Shown: positions 1 through 9,421 of the stretch, in pieces
Position numbering within the stretch: the first letter of the stretch is position 1
Layout: each line of letters opens with the position of its first letter
Assembly (NCBI RefSeq): GCF_003986955.1
Contig: NZ_PIPN01000004.1
Location: forward strand, 265,875-329,874
Reading direction: 5' to 3'
Length of the DNA: 64,000 nt
Origin: Aliidiomarina sedimenti
GTDB lineage: Bacteria; Pseudomonadota; Gammaproteobacteria; Enterobacterales; Alteromonadaceae
Made by a program: the position numbers and the translations under genes
The notes under the pieces: generated by a model
Databases searched by the model: none
The model's input: the letters and a program-made list of their open reading frames with translations, nothing else
What the model was told of the DNA's origin: nothing

Positions 1-1827
1 AATAACCCCAAGCTGCTGGTAGATCGAGTGACGCCAGGCTTGTCCGCGTGGCGAACGCGTGCCGCGGTTGTCGACCGATACCACGATGAAACCCTGTTGG
101 GTCAGGTATTCATGCCACAGCCAGCTATGCCCTAACCAATTGTCGGCGACAGTCTGGCCCCATGGTTCACCGTATACATACATTAACAAGGGGTAGGACT
201 TGCTGGGGTCGAGGTCAGCCGGGCGCATAATGTAGGCGTCGAGTTCCAGCCCGTCACGTGCTTCAACGCGAAAGAATTCAGTTTCACTGGTAATTCGCTC
301 TGCCAGAGTATCAGCCAGTGTTTCATTCAGTTCCAGGTCACTCACCACCTTGTGATCAGGCAAACTTAGCATTCGCGTTTGCGGCGCCTGGCCAATGCTG
401 GCGTAGCTGTGGATAGCAAATTCGCCTTTGGCGTCAATCTGGTAATCATGGGTGCCAGTCCAGTCTGCTGGTGTCAGCCGCTCGGCGGTTGTCGCTGAAT
501 CGGCCTGCGGCTGAATGGCAGCTCGCATCAGTACTCGTTGCAGGGGAGTATCAGGGGCCGCTACATAATAGACCCAGCCTTGATTGTCGGCGTTAATTAC
601 AATCTGTTTCACATCTATAATGTCGTAATCCTGATGTTCACCGTTCGTCAGTGGGCTAAGTTCAGCACCCTGCTCGTTGCGATCGACCCGGTATAACTGA
701 CGGAACCCATTTCGTTCACTGAGCCAGGTAAACGACTGACCGTTGTTAAAAAACTGAATATCATCGACCTGCTCTACCCAGGCATCGCTTTGTTCCGTGA
801 GCAAACGTTGAACGTCTCCTTGCTCACGCTCAGCAACCCATAAGTGCATGGTGTTCTGGGCACGATTCATTTGCTGAATCAGCAATTCGTCGCTATTGCC
901 TGCCCACTCCATACGCACCAGATAATGGTCACGTGGTTCGCCGGGCACTTGCATCCAGGTGGTTTCACCGCCGCGGCTTGGTATGACGCCAATACGCATT
1001 GCCGAGTTGGTCTCGCCAACTTTCGGATAAGGGAATTCGGTCAGGGTGGGATAGAGTTCAGAGACGTTATCTATCATTGTGAACATCGGCACGTCACTGG
1101 TGTCGAGTTGCCAGTACGCAATGTGTTCGCCGTCAGGGCTCCAGCGAAACCCATCACGTAGAGAAAATTCTTCTTCGTTGACCCAGTCGAAGGTGCCATT
1201 GATGATATGCGTGCTGCCATCGTCGGTCAGCTGAGTCACCGAGCGATCCGCAAGAACCTGTACATAGAGGTTATTCTCCATCACAAAAGCGACCCGGTCT
1301 GCGCTTGGGTTGAATTTTGCAAACTGCAGCGTGGCCTCGGGCATATCGGCCCCCAGTTGCAGCAGTTCACCGCTGTTACGGTCCAGCACCCAGTAATCGC
1401 CGAGGGTGTGGGTCCGCCAGGAGCGTCGTGTATTGGTAAATATCAGTACCTTGCTGGCATCATCTGACCATTGGTAATCAGCAATAGTTAATGCGGTTTC
1501 AGCGCCATCCGGCGTCAGTTCACTGGCACTGACCATGACCTCAAGTTGCTCACCGGTGGCTGCATAAAGGACGATATCCTGGCCGTCATTACTGCCTGCT
1601 TCCAGGGTCGTGTAACCCCTGCCATCGGCTAACCAGCGGCTGGTCGGGAAGCTCTCAACATCGAAGGTGTCTTCCTGATATATATCGGAAAGTTCGAAGG
1701 TGGTATGCAGGTTACGCTGCGTGCCCTGGTAGCGCGATTCGGTACTACTGCAGGCAACAAGGGTTAAGCCAGTTACGAGGGCTAATGCGGTAACACGCTG
1801 GTGACGCAGGAAAGTAGAAAGAGTCAT
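1..1827 (-). CDS. Dipeptidyl-peptidase IV-like S9 peptidase lipoprotein (3' end cut by window edge)
   Basis: This is an open frame of 609 codons that runs off the left edge of the window. The N-terminus is a lipoprotein signal peptide with lipobox LVAC and the lipidated Cys at residue 26. The body reads as the beta-propeller of DPP-IV (phrases such as FDWVNEEEF and FRWSPDGEHIAYWQ), which in this family restricts access to the active site. The last visible part enters the alpha/beta hydrolase domain (VYGEPWGQ, then VSVDNRGT near the edge), so the catalytic Ser, Asp and His would lie outside the window. The likely role is cleavage of Xaa-Pro dipeptides from peptides in the periplasm or at the outer membrane. 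It is divergent from prlC, and the 181 bp between them must hold both promoters. Family assignment is firm; substrate specificity is inferred. Confidence 0.85.
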   Translation of the reverse strand, partial: MTLSTFLRHQRVTALALVTGLTLVACSSTESRYQGTQRNLHTTFELSDIYQEDTFDVESFPTSRWLADGRGYTTLEAGSNDGQDIVLYAATGEQLEVMVSASELTPDGAETALTIADYQWSDDASKVLIFTNTRRSWRTHTLGDYWVLDRNSGELLQLGADMPEATLQFAKFNPSADRVAFVMENNLYVQVLADRSVTQLTDDGSTHIINGTFDWVNEEEFSLRDGFRWSPDGEHIAYWQLDTSDVPMFTMIDNVSELYPTLTEFPYPKVGETNSAMRIGVIPSRGGETTWMQVPGEPRDHYLVRMEWAGNSDELLIQQMNRAQNTMHLWVAEREQGDVQRLLTEQSDAWVEQVDDIQFFNNGQSFTWLSERNGFRQLYRVDRNEQGAELSPLTNGEHQDYDIIDVKQIVINADNQGWVYYVAAPDTPLQRVLMRAAIQPQADSATTAERLTPADWTGTHDYQIDAKGEFAIHSYASIGQAPQTRMLSLPDHKVVSDLELNETLADTLAERITSETEFFRVEARDGLELDAYIMRPADLDPSKSYPLLMYVYGEPWGQTVADNWLGHSWLWHEYLTQQGFIVVSVDNRGTRSPRGQAWRHSIYQQLGVI

Positions 1828-2008
1828 AATAGTAGTGTCATGATAATGGACGAGCCCCCAGTGTAACCAAGTTTAGCCATTGAAAACACTGTTGTGCCTA
1901 TACTCATTGTTTGCACTTCAGTGCTCACTTGAGTGTTCACTTGAATTTCGCCTTCCGAGGCCTTACTTCAGTAGTAAATGCATTTTCAGAATTTAGGTAG
2001 GTAGCTCC

Positions 2009-4078
2009 ATGAAGCAACAGGACCGTAGCGAAAACCCTCTGGCCGGCGATTTCCTTTATCCGCCATTTTCCGCCATTCAGGCCGAGCATATTCAGCCGGC
2101 ACTTGAGCAGGCGTTAACCGAGAGCCGCGATTTAATTGAACGTGTGGCGGCACAGGCCTACCCGAGCTGGGAAACCCTGGTGGCGCCCCTGGAGCATGCG
2201 GACGACAAGATCAGCCGGATCTGGTCGCCGGTATCCCACATGAATGCTGTGGTCAGCAATGACGCCTTGCGTGAGGCCCACGACAACTGTCTTGCGCTGC
2301 TGTCCGATTACTCAACCTGGGTTGGCCAGCATGAGGGCCTTTACCAGGCTTATCAGACCCTGCGCGGCAGCGATGAGTTTAATTCACTGGATCAGGCTCA
2401 GCAGCGGGTGATTACCGAAACCCTGCGTGATTTCGAACTCAGTGGTGTCGCCCTGGCACCGAAAGACAAGTCTCGCTATGGAGAAATTCAGTCTCGTTTG
2501 TCGGAGCTTAGCTCGACCTTTAGTAACCAGCTACTGGATGCAACTCACGCCTGGTATAAGCATGTCAGCGATGAAAACGAACTAGCCGGCCTGCCGGAAA
2601 GTGCGCTGGCAGCAGCGGCCGAACAGGCCAAAGAACGGGATCTGGACGGGTGGGTATTTACCCTCGACATTCCAAGTTATTTGCCGGTCATGATGTACGC
2701 AGATAATCGCGCGTTGCGTGAAGAGATGTACCAGGCGTTTAGTACGCGAGCTTCAGATCAGGGGCCGAATGCAGGTGAGTTTGATAACAGTGCAGTAATG
2801 GAAGAGACCATTCGCTTACGCCATGAACTGGCGCGCTTACTCGGCTTTGCATCCTATGCGGAACTGTCACTGGCGACCAAAATGGCCGACAGTCCGGCTC
2901 AGGTGATGGACTTTTTAACTGACTTAGCCGAGCGTTCGTTACCAGCTGCCCGCGACGATGTGGAAGAGGTTAAGGCGTACGCTCAGACAAACGATTCGCT
3001 TGAACAGCTGCAGGCCTGGGACATGGCCTATTACAGTGAGAAGCTGAAACAACAAACCTATGATATTTCAGACGAGACTTTGCGTCCTTATTTCCCCGAA
3101 ACGCAGGTAGTTAATGGCTTGTTCGAAGTGGCAAAACGCCTCTTCTCAATTCGCATTGAAGAGCAGCAAGGGGTTGATACCTGGCATCCGCAGGTACGGG
3201 TTTTTAATATTTACGATAAAAACGACGAACACCGGGCCAGTTTCTACCTTGACCTCTATGCCCGCGGGAAAAAGCGTGGCGGTGCCTGGATGGCTGAATG
3301 CGCAGTGCGCCGGCGACTGCCGGATGGGTCGCTGCAAATACCCGTGGCCTATCTGACCTGTAATTTTAATAAGCCGGTCGGAGACACTCCGGCGCTGTTT
3401 ACTCATGATGAAGTGATCACTCTGTTCCATGAGTTTGGCCATGGGTTGCACCATATGCTGACCCGGATTGATGTCGCAGGTGTTTCAGGTATCAATGGCG
3501 TGGCCTGGGATGCAGTCGAGCTGCCGAGCCAGTTCCTTGAGAACTGGTGTTGGGAGAAAGAGGCGCTGGCCTTCATTTCCAGTCACTATAAAACCGGTGA
3601 AGCCCTGCCGGATGATTTATTGCAACGGATGCTGGCAGCACGTAATTTCCAGTCGGCCATGCAAATGGTGCGTCAGCTTGAATTTTCATTGTTTGATATG
3701 CGCCTGCACCACGAAATCGATCCCGAACAAGGGGTTGCAATTCAGGCTATTCTCGACGATGTGCGGAGTAAAGTGTCGGTGTTCACACCGCCAGCGTACA
3801 ACCGTTTTCAGCATAGTTTTGGCCATATTTTTGCGGGCGGCTATGCCGCGGGGTATTACAGCTACAAATGGGCGGAAGTATTGTCGGCAGATGCGTTCGC
3901 CCGGTTCGAAGAAGAAGGGATTTTCAACCCACAGGTGGGGCAGGACTTCCTCACTCAGATCCTTGAGCGCGGCGGTAGCGACGATGCGATGACTTTATTC
4001 AAAGCGTTTCGCGGTCGTGAACCTGATATCAGCGCGTTACTTCGCCACAGCGGAATTACCGCGGATGTGAGAGGATAA
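2009..4078 (+). CDS. prlC: Oligopeptidase A, M3 family zinc metallopeptidase
   Basis: The 689-residue protein is about the length of E. coli OpdA/PrlC (about 680). The M3 zinc motif HEFGH is at residues 474-478, and the third ligand is probably Glu504 in the VELPSQ segment downstream. No signal peptide is present, so it acts in the cytoplasm, degrading short peptides including cleaved signal peptides. The start follows a purine-rich AGGTAGGTAG stretch. A perfect 12-bp-stem hairpin follows the stop. It is transcribed away from another peptidase gene. In many gammaproteobacteria prlC pairs with a methyltransferase gene; none is present here. Confidence 0.95.
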   Translation: MKQQDRSENPLAGDFLYPPFSAIQAEHIQPALEQALTESRDLIERVAAQAYPSWETLVAPLEHADDKISRIWSPVSHMNAVVSNDALREAHDNCLALLSDYSTWVGQHEGLYQAYQTLRGSDEFNSLDQAQQRVITETLRDFELSGVALAPKDKSRYGEIQSRLSELSSTFSNQLLDATHAWYKHVSDENELAGLPESALAAAAEQAKERDLDGWVFTLDIPSYLPVMMYADNRALREEMYQAFSTRASDQGPNAGEFDNSAVMEETIRLRHELARLLGFASYAELSLATKMADSPAQVMDFLTDLAERSLPAARDDVEEVKAYAQTNDSLEQLQAWDMAYYSEKLKQQTYDISDETLRPYFPETQVVNGLFEVAKRLFSIRIEEQQGVDTWHPQVRVFNIYDKNDEHRASFYLDLYARGKKRGGAWMAECAVRRRLPDGSLQIPVAYLTCNFNKPVGDTPALFTHDEVITLFHEFGHGLHHMLTRIDVAGVSGINGVAWDAVELPSQFLENWCWEKEALAFISSHYKTGEALPDDLLQRMLAARNFQSAMQMVRQLEFSLFDMRLHHEIDPEQGVAIQAILDDVRSKVSVFTPPAYNRFQHSFGHIFAGGYAAGYYSYKWAEVLSADAFARFEEEGIFNPQVGQDFLTQILERGGSDDAMTLFKAFRGREPDISALLRHSGITADVRG

Positions 4079-4094
4079 TCGCGGCGTTGGTGAC

Positions 4095-4123
4095 TGCAGC
4101 ATGCGCCGGATGCGCATGCTGCA
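4095..4123. terminator. Hairpin between convergent prlC and DUF2970 genes
   Basis: A perfect 12-bp inverted repeat (4095-4106 with 4112-4123) with a 5-nt loop lies between two convergent stop codons. It lacks a clear T-run on either strand, so it may be a weak bidirectional terminator or an mRNA 3'-end stabiliser. Confidence 0.5.
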
Positions 4124-4387
4124 TCAACTGGCGACGCTGATAATAGTGCGCACTAACAGCACCATCAGGATGACACAGCCGACAATGGCGATGGCACCGA
4201 CAGCGATATAAGGCAATGGATTTGACTGGGCGAAATCGCGGGCTCTGGCTTGTTCGCTCTGAACCCCCAAAAGTGCGGCGGCAACGCTTTTACAAACTTG
4301 CCAGAAAGTAACTTTCTGCGTGGGAGCCGATTTTTTGTCTGTTGATTCTTTGTTGGTCGATTCTTTGTTGGTCATAGGGGTCTTCAT
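4124..4387 (-). CDS. DUF2970 family small membrane protein
   Basis: The protein has 87 residues. After a hydrophilic N-terminus with a short repeat (TNKES twice, then a variant TDKKS), the sequence matches the DUF2970 pattern: FWQVCKSVAAALLGVQS, an RARDF segment, then one long C-terminal transmembrane helix (about residues 60-83). The family has no established function. The repeated N-terminal pentapeptide is encoded by near-identical DNA around 4337-4372, suggesting recent slippage. It is convergent with prlC. The short gene upstream (4432-4797) is on the same strand and may be co-transcribed. Confidence 0.75.
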   Translation of the reverse strand: MKTPMTNKESTNKESTDKKSAPTQKVTFWQVCKSVAAALLGVQSEQARARDFAQSNPLPYIAVGAIAIVGCVILMVLLVRTIISVAS

Positions 4388-4431
4388 TTTACTGCTGAGT
4401 TAAATGTCGGATGAGGCCTGTCGCACTGCAC

Positions 4432-4797
4432 TTAATGGAACTGCGAGGCTTTACTTTGAGGGTCGCTGCCAACGGTAAATAACCATTCAAGAATATCTAA
4501 ATAGTGAAATGAGAACGAACTGCGAGGGGCGCGGAGCTCAAAACGCAGCTGGCTTTGCGAGATTGCACCCGGCTCGGGTACCTGTTCTGCTGCACCACAC
4601 AGTGGTTTTGTATCTGACTGGCTGGTACGTTCGGACTGCACAACTTGCCGCGGCGGGCAACGGAGCAGGCTGATCTCGCTGGCGCCGGTCGTGTTAGCTC
4701 CAGAACTAGCTCCTGAGTCCGTCCATGACCACAGCAGGCTGGCGGAAACAGCCAGAAGCGCAACTAACATCGCATTTTTGAGTAAAAACTTTAGCAT
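4432..4797 (-). CDS. Hypothetical exported or membrane-anchored protein
   Basis: I do not recognise this 121-residue protein. It begins with a short basic stretch and a hydrophobic segment (about residues 8-25), consistent with a signal peptide or anchor. A Ser/Thr/Gly-rich linker follows, then a region with two Cys (in LLRCPP and PLCGAA) that could form a disulfide in the periplasm. It lies between rpe (divergent) and the DUF2970 gene (same strand). An overlapping alternative frame of 88 codons exists at 4497-4763, but the listed frame has the better signal-like N-terminus. Moderate confidence that it is a real gene; no function assigned. Confidence 0.5.
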   Translation of the reverse strand: MLKFLLKNAMLVALLAVSASLLWSWTDSGASSGANTTGASEISLLRCPPRQVVQSERTSQSDTKPLCGAAEQVPEPGAISQSQLRFELRAPRSSFSFHYLDILEWLFTVGSDPQSKASQFH

Positions 4798-4957
4798 TAC
4801 AATTCCCTTGGCAACACAGGTGTCGACAACTGGTTAATCTATCACCAATTTAAGTAGTGGTCTACATCTGAGTAACAACAGATGATTCCGTTCCCTGTGA
4901 CTGCTAAACTAGGCGGGTTTTCCCCATTTACCAACCCAATAAACGAAGAGAGAACCG

Positions 4958-5626
4958 ATGCAGAACCTGGACTACTGGATAGCACCATCTATTTTATCAG
5001 CCGATTTTGCCCGCCTGGGCGAAGAAGTGGATGCAGTGCTCGCAGCAGGTGCCGATGTTATCCACTTCGATGTCATGGACAACCATTTTGTACCCAACCT
5101 CACGATTGGCCCTATGGTATGTAAAGCCTTGCGCAAGCATGGGGTCACGGCACCAATTGACGTCCATTTAATGGTCGAGCCGGTTGATCGTTTGATCCCG
5201 GATTTTGCAGAAGCGGGCGCGTCTATTATTACCTTCCACCCGGAAGCATCGGTTCATCTTGACCGCACCCTGCAATTAATTAAGGACCATGGCTGCCAGG
5301 CAGGACTTGTCTTTAACCCGGCGACGCCTCTGCATTACCTTGACTACGTGATGGACAAACTGGATGTTATCTTGCTGATGTCAGTGAATCCTGGCTTCGG
5401 TGGACAGTCGTTTATTCCCTCAACGCTGGATAAAATCCGTGAGGTTCGCAAGCGTATTGACGTCGCAGGACGGCCTGTCCGGCTGGAAGTAGACGGTGGG
5501 GTCAAGGTTGATAACATTGGCGAGATCGCAAAAGCGGGTGCCGATATGTTTGTAGCGGGTTCAGCTATTTTTAATCAGCCCGATTATAAGCAGGTGATTG
5601 ACGCCATGCGTGAGCAATTGAAGTAG
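4958..5626 (+). CDS. rpe: Ribulose-phosphate 3-epimerase
   Basis: The 222-residue TIM-barrel enzyme interconverts ribulose 5-phosphate and xylulose 5-phosphate in the pentose phosphate pathway. Family signatures are visible: [13 protein letters not shown] at the N-terminus, [12 protein letters not shown] and DVHLMVEP carrying metal and catalytic residues, [10 protein letters not shown], and the phosphate-binding EVDGGV. Length equals the usual 220-225. A GAAGAGAG ribosome site precedes the ATG. In E. coli the order is rpe-gph-trpS; here trpS follows directly and gph is absent from the gap. Confidence 0.97.
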   Translation: MQNLDYWIAPSILSADFARLGEEVDAVLAAGADVIHFDVMDNHFVPNLTIGPMVCKALRKHGVTAPIDVHLMVEPVDRLIPDFAEAGASIITFHPEASVHLDRTLQLIKDHGCQAGLVFNPATPLHYLDYVMDKLDVILLMSVNPGFGGQSFIPSTLDKIREVRKRIDVAGRPVRLEVDGGVKVDNIGEIAKAGADMFVAGSAIFNQPDYKQVIDAMREQLK

Positions 5627-5695
5627 TCAGCGAAGATTCTAATCAGTACATACTATTCAGTACATCAATAGCATACTAAAGAAGGTAACAGAACA

Positions 5696-6697
5696 ATGAG
5701 CAAACCAGTTGTACTTAGCGGATGTCAGCCATCCGGACAGTTAACCATTGGCAATTACATGGGGGCATTGCGTCAATGGGTTGGCATGCAGGATAGCCAC
5801 GACTGTAAGTTTATGCTGGTTGATTTGCATGCTATTACCGTGCGTCAGGACCCGAAAGAGCTGCATCAGGCAACCTTGAATGGGCTGGCGCTGTATATCG
5901 CCTGTGGCCTGGACCCGGCGCGTAGTACTATCTTTTTGCAGTCTCATGTACCTGAGCATACGCAGCTGGCCTGGATCCTGAATTGCTATACCCAGATGGG
6001 CGAGCTGAACCGGATGACCCAGTACAAAGATAAGACAGCGAAGAACGAAGCCAATATGAACGCAGGGCTGTTTACGTATCCGGTACTGATGGCGGCTGAT
6101 ATTCTGCTTTACAATGCCAATCAGGTGCCGGTTGGTAATGACCAGAAGCAGCATCTTGAACTGGCCCGCGACGTCGCGACCCGCTTCAATAATATCTATG
6201 GTGATACCTTTGTGGTGCCGGACCCGTTCATTCCTGAACATGGCGCGCGCATCATGAGCCTGCAGGACCCGTTGAAAAAAATGTCCAAGTCAGATGAAAA
6301 CCCAAATAACTTCATTGGCCTACTGGAAGACCCGAAGAAAATCGCGAAGAAAATTAAGCGCGCGGTCACGGACTCTGACGAACAGGCCCGGGTTTACTTT
6401 GACCCAGAGGAGAAACCGGGTGTTTCTAACCTGTTAACATTGCTGTCCGGGGCAACGGGCAAGTCAATTGAGTCCCTGGTCCCTGATTATGAGGGCAAGA
6501 TGTACGGCCACCTGAAAGGGGACGTGGCGGATGCCGTGGTAGCGATGCTGGAACCTCTGCAACAGCGTTATCATGCGCTGCGTGACGACCGCGCAGCACT
6601 GAATAGCATTATGCAGGACGGCGCAGAAAAAGCGCGGGCCTCCGCTGCTGAGACAGTGCGCAACGTTTACGATACGGTCGGTTTTGTCACTCCGTAA
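5696..6697 (+). CDS. trpS: Tryptophanyl-tRNA synthetase
   Basis: This 333-residue class I synthetase charges tRNA-Trp. The HIGH-like motif appears as TIGNYMGA near residues 17-24, and KMSKS is at residues 195-199. The length matches the bacterial TrpS family. It lies 69 bp downstream of rpe in the same orientation and is probably co-transcribed. An AAGAAGGTAACAG ribosome site precedes the start. Confidence 0.97.
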   Translation: MSKPVVLSGCQPSGQLTIGNYMGALRQWVGMQDSHDCKFMLVDLHAITVRQDPKELHQATLNGLALYIACGLDPARSTIFLQSHVPEHTQLAWILNCYTQMGELNRMTQYKDKTAKNEANMNAGLFTYPVLMAADILLYNANQVPVGNDQKQHLELARDVATRFNNIYGDTFVVPDPFIPEHGARIMSLQDPLKKMSKSDENPNNFIGLLEDPKKIAKKIKRAVTDSDEQARVYFDPEEKPGVSNLLTLLSGATGKSIESLVPDYEGKMYGHLKGDVADAVVAMLEPLQQRYHALRDDRAALNSIMQDGAEKARASAAETVRNVYDTVGFVTP

Positions 6698-6705
6698 TTA
6701 GCTAG

Positions 6706-6734
6706 TTAAGAATCAGCTAATTAAGAATCAGCTA
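6706..6734. repeat. 14-bp direct repeat between trpS and the thioredoxin fusion gene
   Basis: The 14-mer TTAAGAATCAGCTA occurs at 6706-6719 and again at 6721-6734. The second copy supplies the stop codon of the leftward gene. It probably arose by local duplication; no function is evident. Confidence 0.7.
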
Positions 6735-7532
6735 TTCAAGTCGCCGTAACGCGTTTCTCAGCGTTGCGGTATTGAACTCCCCGATATGGGTATAGCTCAC
6801 ACGACCGTCACTATGCAGAAACAAGGTGGTGGGCAGAGCATGCGACCCGACTGCCTGTCCGAGCGCAGCGTTCGCATCCAGTAAAACATGGGGCAGCGTC
6901 AACTGCTGTTGCTGCAGGAACTGCTCGACAGTGCCTGAACCCTCGCCTTGATTAACGGCAATAAAAGCAATCTCAGGCCAGTCGGCGCTGGCTTGTTCCA
7001 GTAGCGGCATTTCACGTACGCAGGGCGGGCACCAGCTGGCCCATAAATTGATCACCAACGGTTGCTCCGCAAAGTCTGTCGGCAATTCTATGGCGTGTCC
7101 TTCGAGGGTGGTTAACGCCAACGCTGGTAACCCGGTTTGTTGCTGATAATATTGACTGACGTTAGTCAATATGACGGCGACAACCAGTCCTGACAGGGCA
7201 GCCGTTGCTAAGCGTAATTTCGCTTGCGGAAGGCGGTAGAGTTCCCAGCCAGCCCAGAGTATACCGGCAACGATCCCAGTGCTAAGTGAAAAGCCACCAT
7301 CGCGGATATTGATCAGTTGCCAGGGCGCGCTAAGATAGACATCGTAATATTTAATTACAAATACCAGACGGGCACTGATCAAACCCACGGCTATAATACG
7401 AAAAAGTATGTCGCCCATGCCGTAGGCCTGACGTCGGCTGAGCAACCAGCCCACTAAAAAGGCGGTTGCGCAGCTGATAAAGAAAATCAGATGTTGGGTG
7501 GCAAATGCAAATGGGCCAAAGGTAACGGACAT
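6732..7532 (-). CDS. Lgt-like membrane domain fused to TlpA/ResA-type thioredoxin
   Basis: The 266-residue protein has two parts. Residues about 1-125 hold several transmembrane helices and a segment RDGGFSLSTG resembling the prolipoprotein diacylglyceryl transferase (Lgt) core, but at roughly half the length of Lgt and unlikely to be an active transferase. Residues about 130-266 form a thioredoxin fold of the TlpA/ResA type with active site WCPPC (Cys168 and Cys171), a conserved Pro in HALPTTLF, and probable periplasmic placement. The likely role is thiol-disulfide reduction in the envelope with the membrane part as anchor or electron conduit; the latter is inference. It is convergent with trpS and divergent from the TraB/GumN gene. 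Confidence 0.8.
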   Translation of the reverse strand: MSVTFGPFAFATQHLIFFISCATAFLVGWLLSRRQAYGMGDILFRIIAVGLISARLVFVIKYYDVYLSAPWQLINIRDGGFSLSTGIVAGILWAGWELYRLPQAKLRLATAALSGLVVAVILTNVSQYYQQQTGLPALALTTLEGHAIELPTDFAEQPLVINLWASWCPPCVREMPLLEQASADWPEIAFIAVNQGEGSGTVEQFLQQQQLTLPHVLLDANAALGQAVGSHALPTTLFLHSDGRVSYTHIGEFNTATLRNALRRLE

Positions 7533-7600
7533 GGCTGAGCTCTCTGCTGATGGTGGTGAGTTGGCTAAAATAGCAGTCTACGATAGCAAGGAAATATGAA

Positions 7601-8461
7601 ATGAAAATGATGTTTCGAACTTTTACACTGGCGTTGCTTGTATCAGTGTTCACAATTAGCACAGCGCAGGCATCGTTGCTGTGGAAAGTAACCGGCAATG
7701 ACCTGGACCAGCCTTCATACCTGTTTGGTACGATTCATGTGATTTGTCAGGATCGTTTTTACATGGACGACCGCATTGAAGAAGCCCTTGCCAGCAGTGA
7801 GCAACTGGCAAAAGAAATTGATATATCGGCACCAGGGACCATGATGCGCCTGCAGCAATTGATGGTAAACCCTGATGGACCCTACCTTGAAGAACACCTT
7901 AATGAAGACGAACTGGCCACTCTGGATCAGTACTTCCTCGATAATTTCGGTGTCGGCCTGGCGGAGGTAGGAGCGCTGAAACCCATGGCGCTAAACTCGA
8001 TGTTACTGATGGGTGCAATGCCATGTGCTGATACCGAATCGTATGAAGCCTTTTTTGCGCAGCGCGCGTCAGAACTTGAGCTACCAATTCTTGAATTAGA
8101 AAGTGTCGAGTTTCAGATGGGTCTGTTCGACAACATTCCTCAGGGCGAACAGGTTAGCTGGCTGCTGGAAATGGTTAAAGACGACCAGGCAACGGCTGAA
8201 CAAATGGAGTCTCTGATTGATGCCTATTTAAGCGAAGACCTGGATACCTTATTAGCGTTAATGGAAGAGGATCCGCAATTTGCCGAGTACGCTGAGGTAT
8301 TGCTCGATGAACGCAATCAGAATTGGGTCGCACCGATCCGTGAGATGATCCATGAGCGGAGCACTTTTATTGCTGTGGGCGCTGGTCATTTGCCAGGCGA
8401 CATGGGGGTCATCAATTTGTTGCAGGATGCTGGCTATACGGTGGAACCCGTCGCTCGCTGA
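7601..8461 (+). CDS. TraB/GumN family exported protein
   Basis: The 286-residue protein has an N-terminal signal peptide (about residues 1-24, ending TAQA). The mature part opens with LLWKV and the family motif LFGTIH (His46), and ends with the second hallmark, VGAGHLPGD. These two histidine-bearing motifs define the TraB/GumN family (PF01963), whose eukaryotic Tiki members are metalloproteases; activity in bacteria is not established. The protein is strongly acidic. It appears monocistronic, ending at a strong terminator. Family call is firm, function open. Confidence 0.85.
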   Translation: MKMMFRTFTLALLVSVFTISTAQASLLWKVTGNDLDQPSYLFGTIHVICQDRFYMDDRIEEALASSEQLAKEIDISAPGTMMRLQQLMVNPDGPYLEEHLNEDELATLDQYFLDNFGVGLAEVGALKPMALNSMLLMGAMPCADTESYEAFFAQRASELELPILELESVEFQMGLFDNIPQGEQVSWLLEMVKDDQATAEQMESLIDAYLSEDLDTLLALMEEDPQFAEYAEVLLDERNQNWVAPIREMIHERSTFIAVGAGHLPGDMGVINLLQDAGYTVEPVAR

Positions 8462-8491
8462 GTCTTCGGCTTTGCTGCAAACGTTGAATTG

Positions 8492-8525
8492 AAAAAGACC
8501 TGCTGATACTCAGCAGGTCTTTTTT
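8492..8525. terminator. Bidirectional rho-independent terminator
   Basis: An 11-bp stem (8496-8506 with 8510-8520, loop TAC) is flanked by an A-run on the left and a T-run on the right. It can terminate both the TraB/GumN gene and the convergent metallo-hydrolase gene. Confidence 0.9.
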
Positions 8526-8539
8526 ATTGCAGCTGGTGA

Positions 8540-9421
8540 TTACAGCTGATTAAGGGGGAGTTTCAGATAGATCTTGCCGCTGTCATCTGCCGGGGGCATG
8601 TGACCTGCGCGAATATTGACCTGAATTGATGGCAGGATCAGTCGCGGCATGTCGAGCGTGGCGTCGCGGGTATCCCGCATCTCGACAAACTCCTGTTCAC
8701 TGACGCCGTCGTGGACGTGAATATTACGGCTGCGCTGTTCAGCAACCGTGGTCAGGTACTCGTGTGAACGGCCCTCAGTGGGGTAATCGTGGCAAATATA
8801 CATCTGAGTTTCGGGTGCCAGCGCCAACAGCTTCTTGATCGAACGGAACAGGGTCTTCGAGCTGCCTCCCGGGAAGTCGCAACGGGCGGTGCCGACGTCA
8901 GGCAGGAATAGAGTGTCGCCGACAAACAGTGCCTGCTCGTTCACCAGGTAGGCGAGATCGGCCGGAGTATGACCCGGGGTATGGATAACCCGGAACTGCA
9001 GTTCACCAACCCTGAATGTCTCCTCGTCTGCAAAAAGGTGGTCGAAGTCAGCACCATTCGGCAAGAACTCTTTTTCCAGATTAAAGACCTCTTTGAATAT
9101 TTTCTGCACGCCCTTAATGTGCTCGCCTATCCCAACTTTGGCGCCCAATTGCTCACGCAAAAACGGAGCCGCAGACAAATGGTCTGCGTGAGCATGCGTT
9201 TCCAGTATCCATTCGATTTCGAGGCCTTCTTCATGCACGAAATTAACGATGTTCTGTGCACTGTCTGTTTTCGTCCGTCCTGACTTGTAGTCAAAGTCGA
9301 GCACCGAGTCGACCACGACGCCTTTACCTTGTGGTTTGTCATAAACCACGTAGCTAAAGGTTTCACTATCATTATCAAGAAATGCTTTCACCATAGGTGC
9401 GGAAAGTTTGTTCTGGCTCAT
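8540..9421 (-). CDS. MBL-fold hydrolase, persulfide dioxygenase (ETHE1/Blh)-like
   Basis: The 293-residue metallo-beta-lactamase-fold protein carries HAHADH at residues 76-81, a downstream metal ligand in HTPGHTPADL, an Asp in FVGDTLFLPDVG and a late His in YICHDYP. The ARCDFPGGSS segment and overall layout are those of the ETHE1/Blh group, which oxidises glutathione persulfide to sulfite using one non-haem iron. No rhodanese domain is fused. No quinone reductase or regulator gene is adjacent. The start is preceded by GAGGAGGCAGTC. Family assignment is good; the substrate is inferred from family. Confidence 0.85.
   Translation of the reverse strand: MSQNKLSAPMVKAFLDNDSETFSYVVYDKPQGKGVVVDSVLDFDYKSGRTKTDSAQNIVNFVHEEGLEIEWILETHAHADHLSAAPFLREQLGAKVGIGEHIKGVQKIFKEVFNLEKEFLPNGADFDHLFADEETFRVGELQFRVIHTPGHTPADLAYLVNEQALFVGDTLFLPDVGTARCDFPGGSSKTLFRSIKKLLALAPETQMYICHDYPTEGRSHEYLTTVAEQRSRNIHVHDGVSEQEFVEMRDTRDATLDMPRLILPSIQVNIRAGHMPPADDSGKIYLKLPLNQL

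Noticed and set aside
3468..3992. Long frame (174 codons) inside prlC
   Set aside because: It lies in another frame of a well-conserved gene and shows no family features.
4497..4763. 88-codon frame overlapping the hypothetical gene at 4432-4797
   Set aside because: Same strand, alternative frame; lacks the signal-like N-terminus and ribosome site of the chosen frame.
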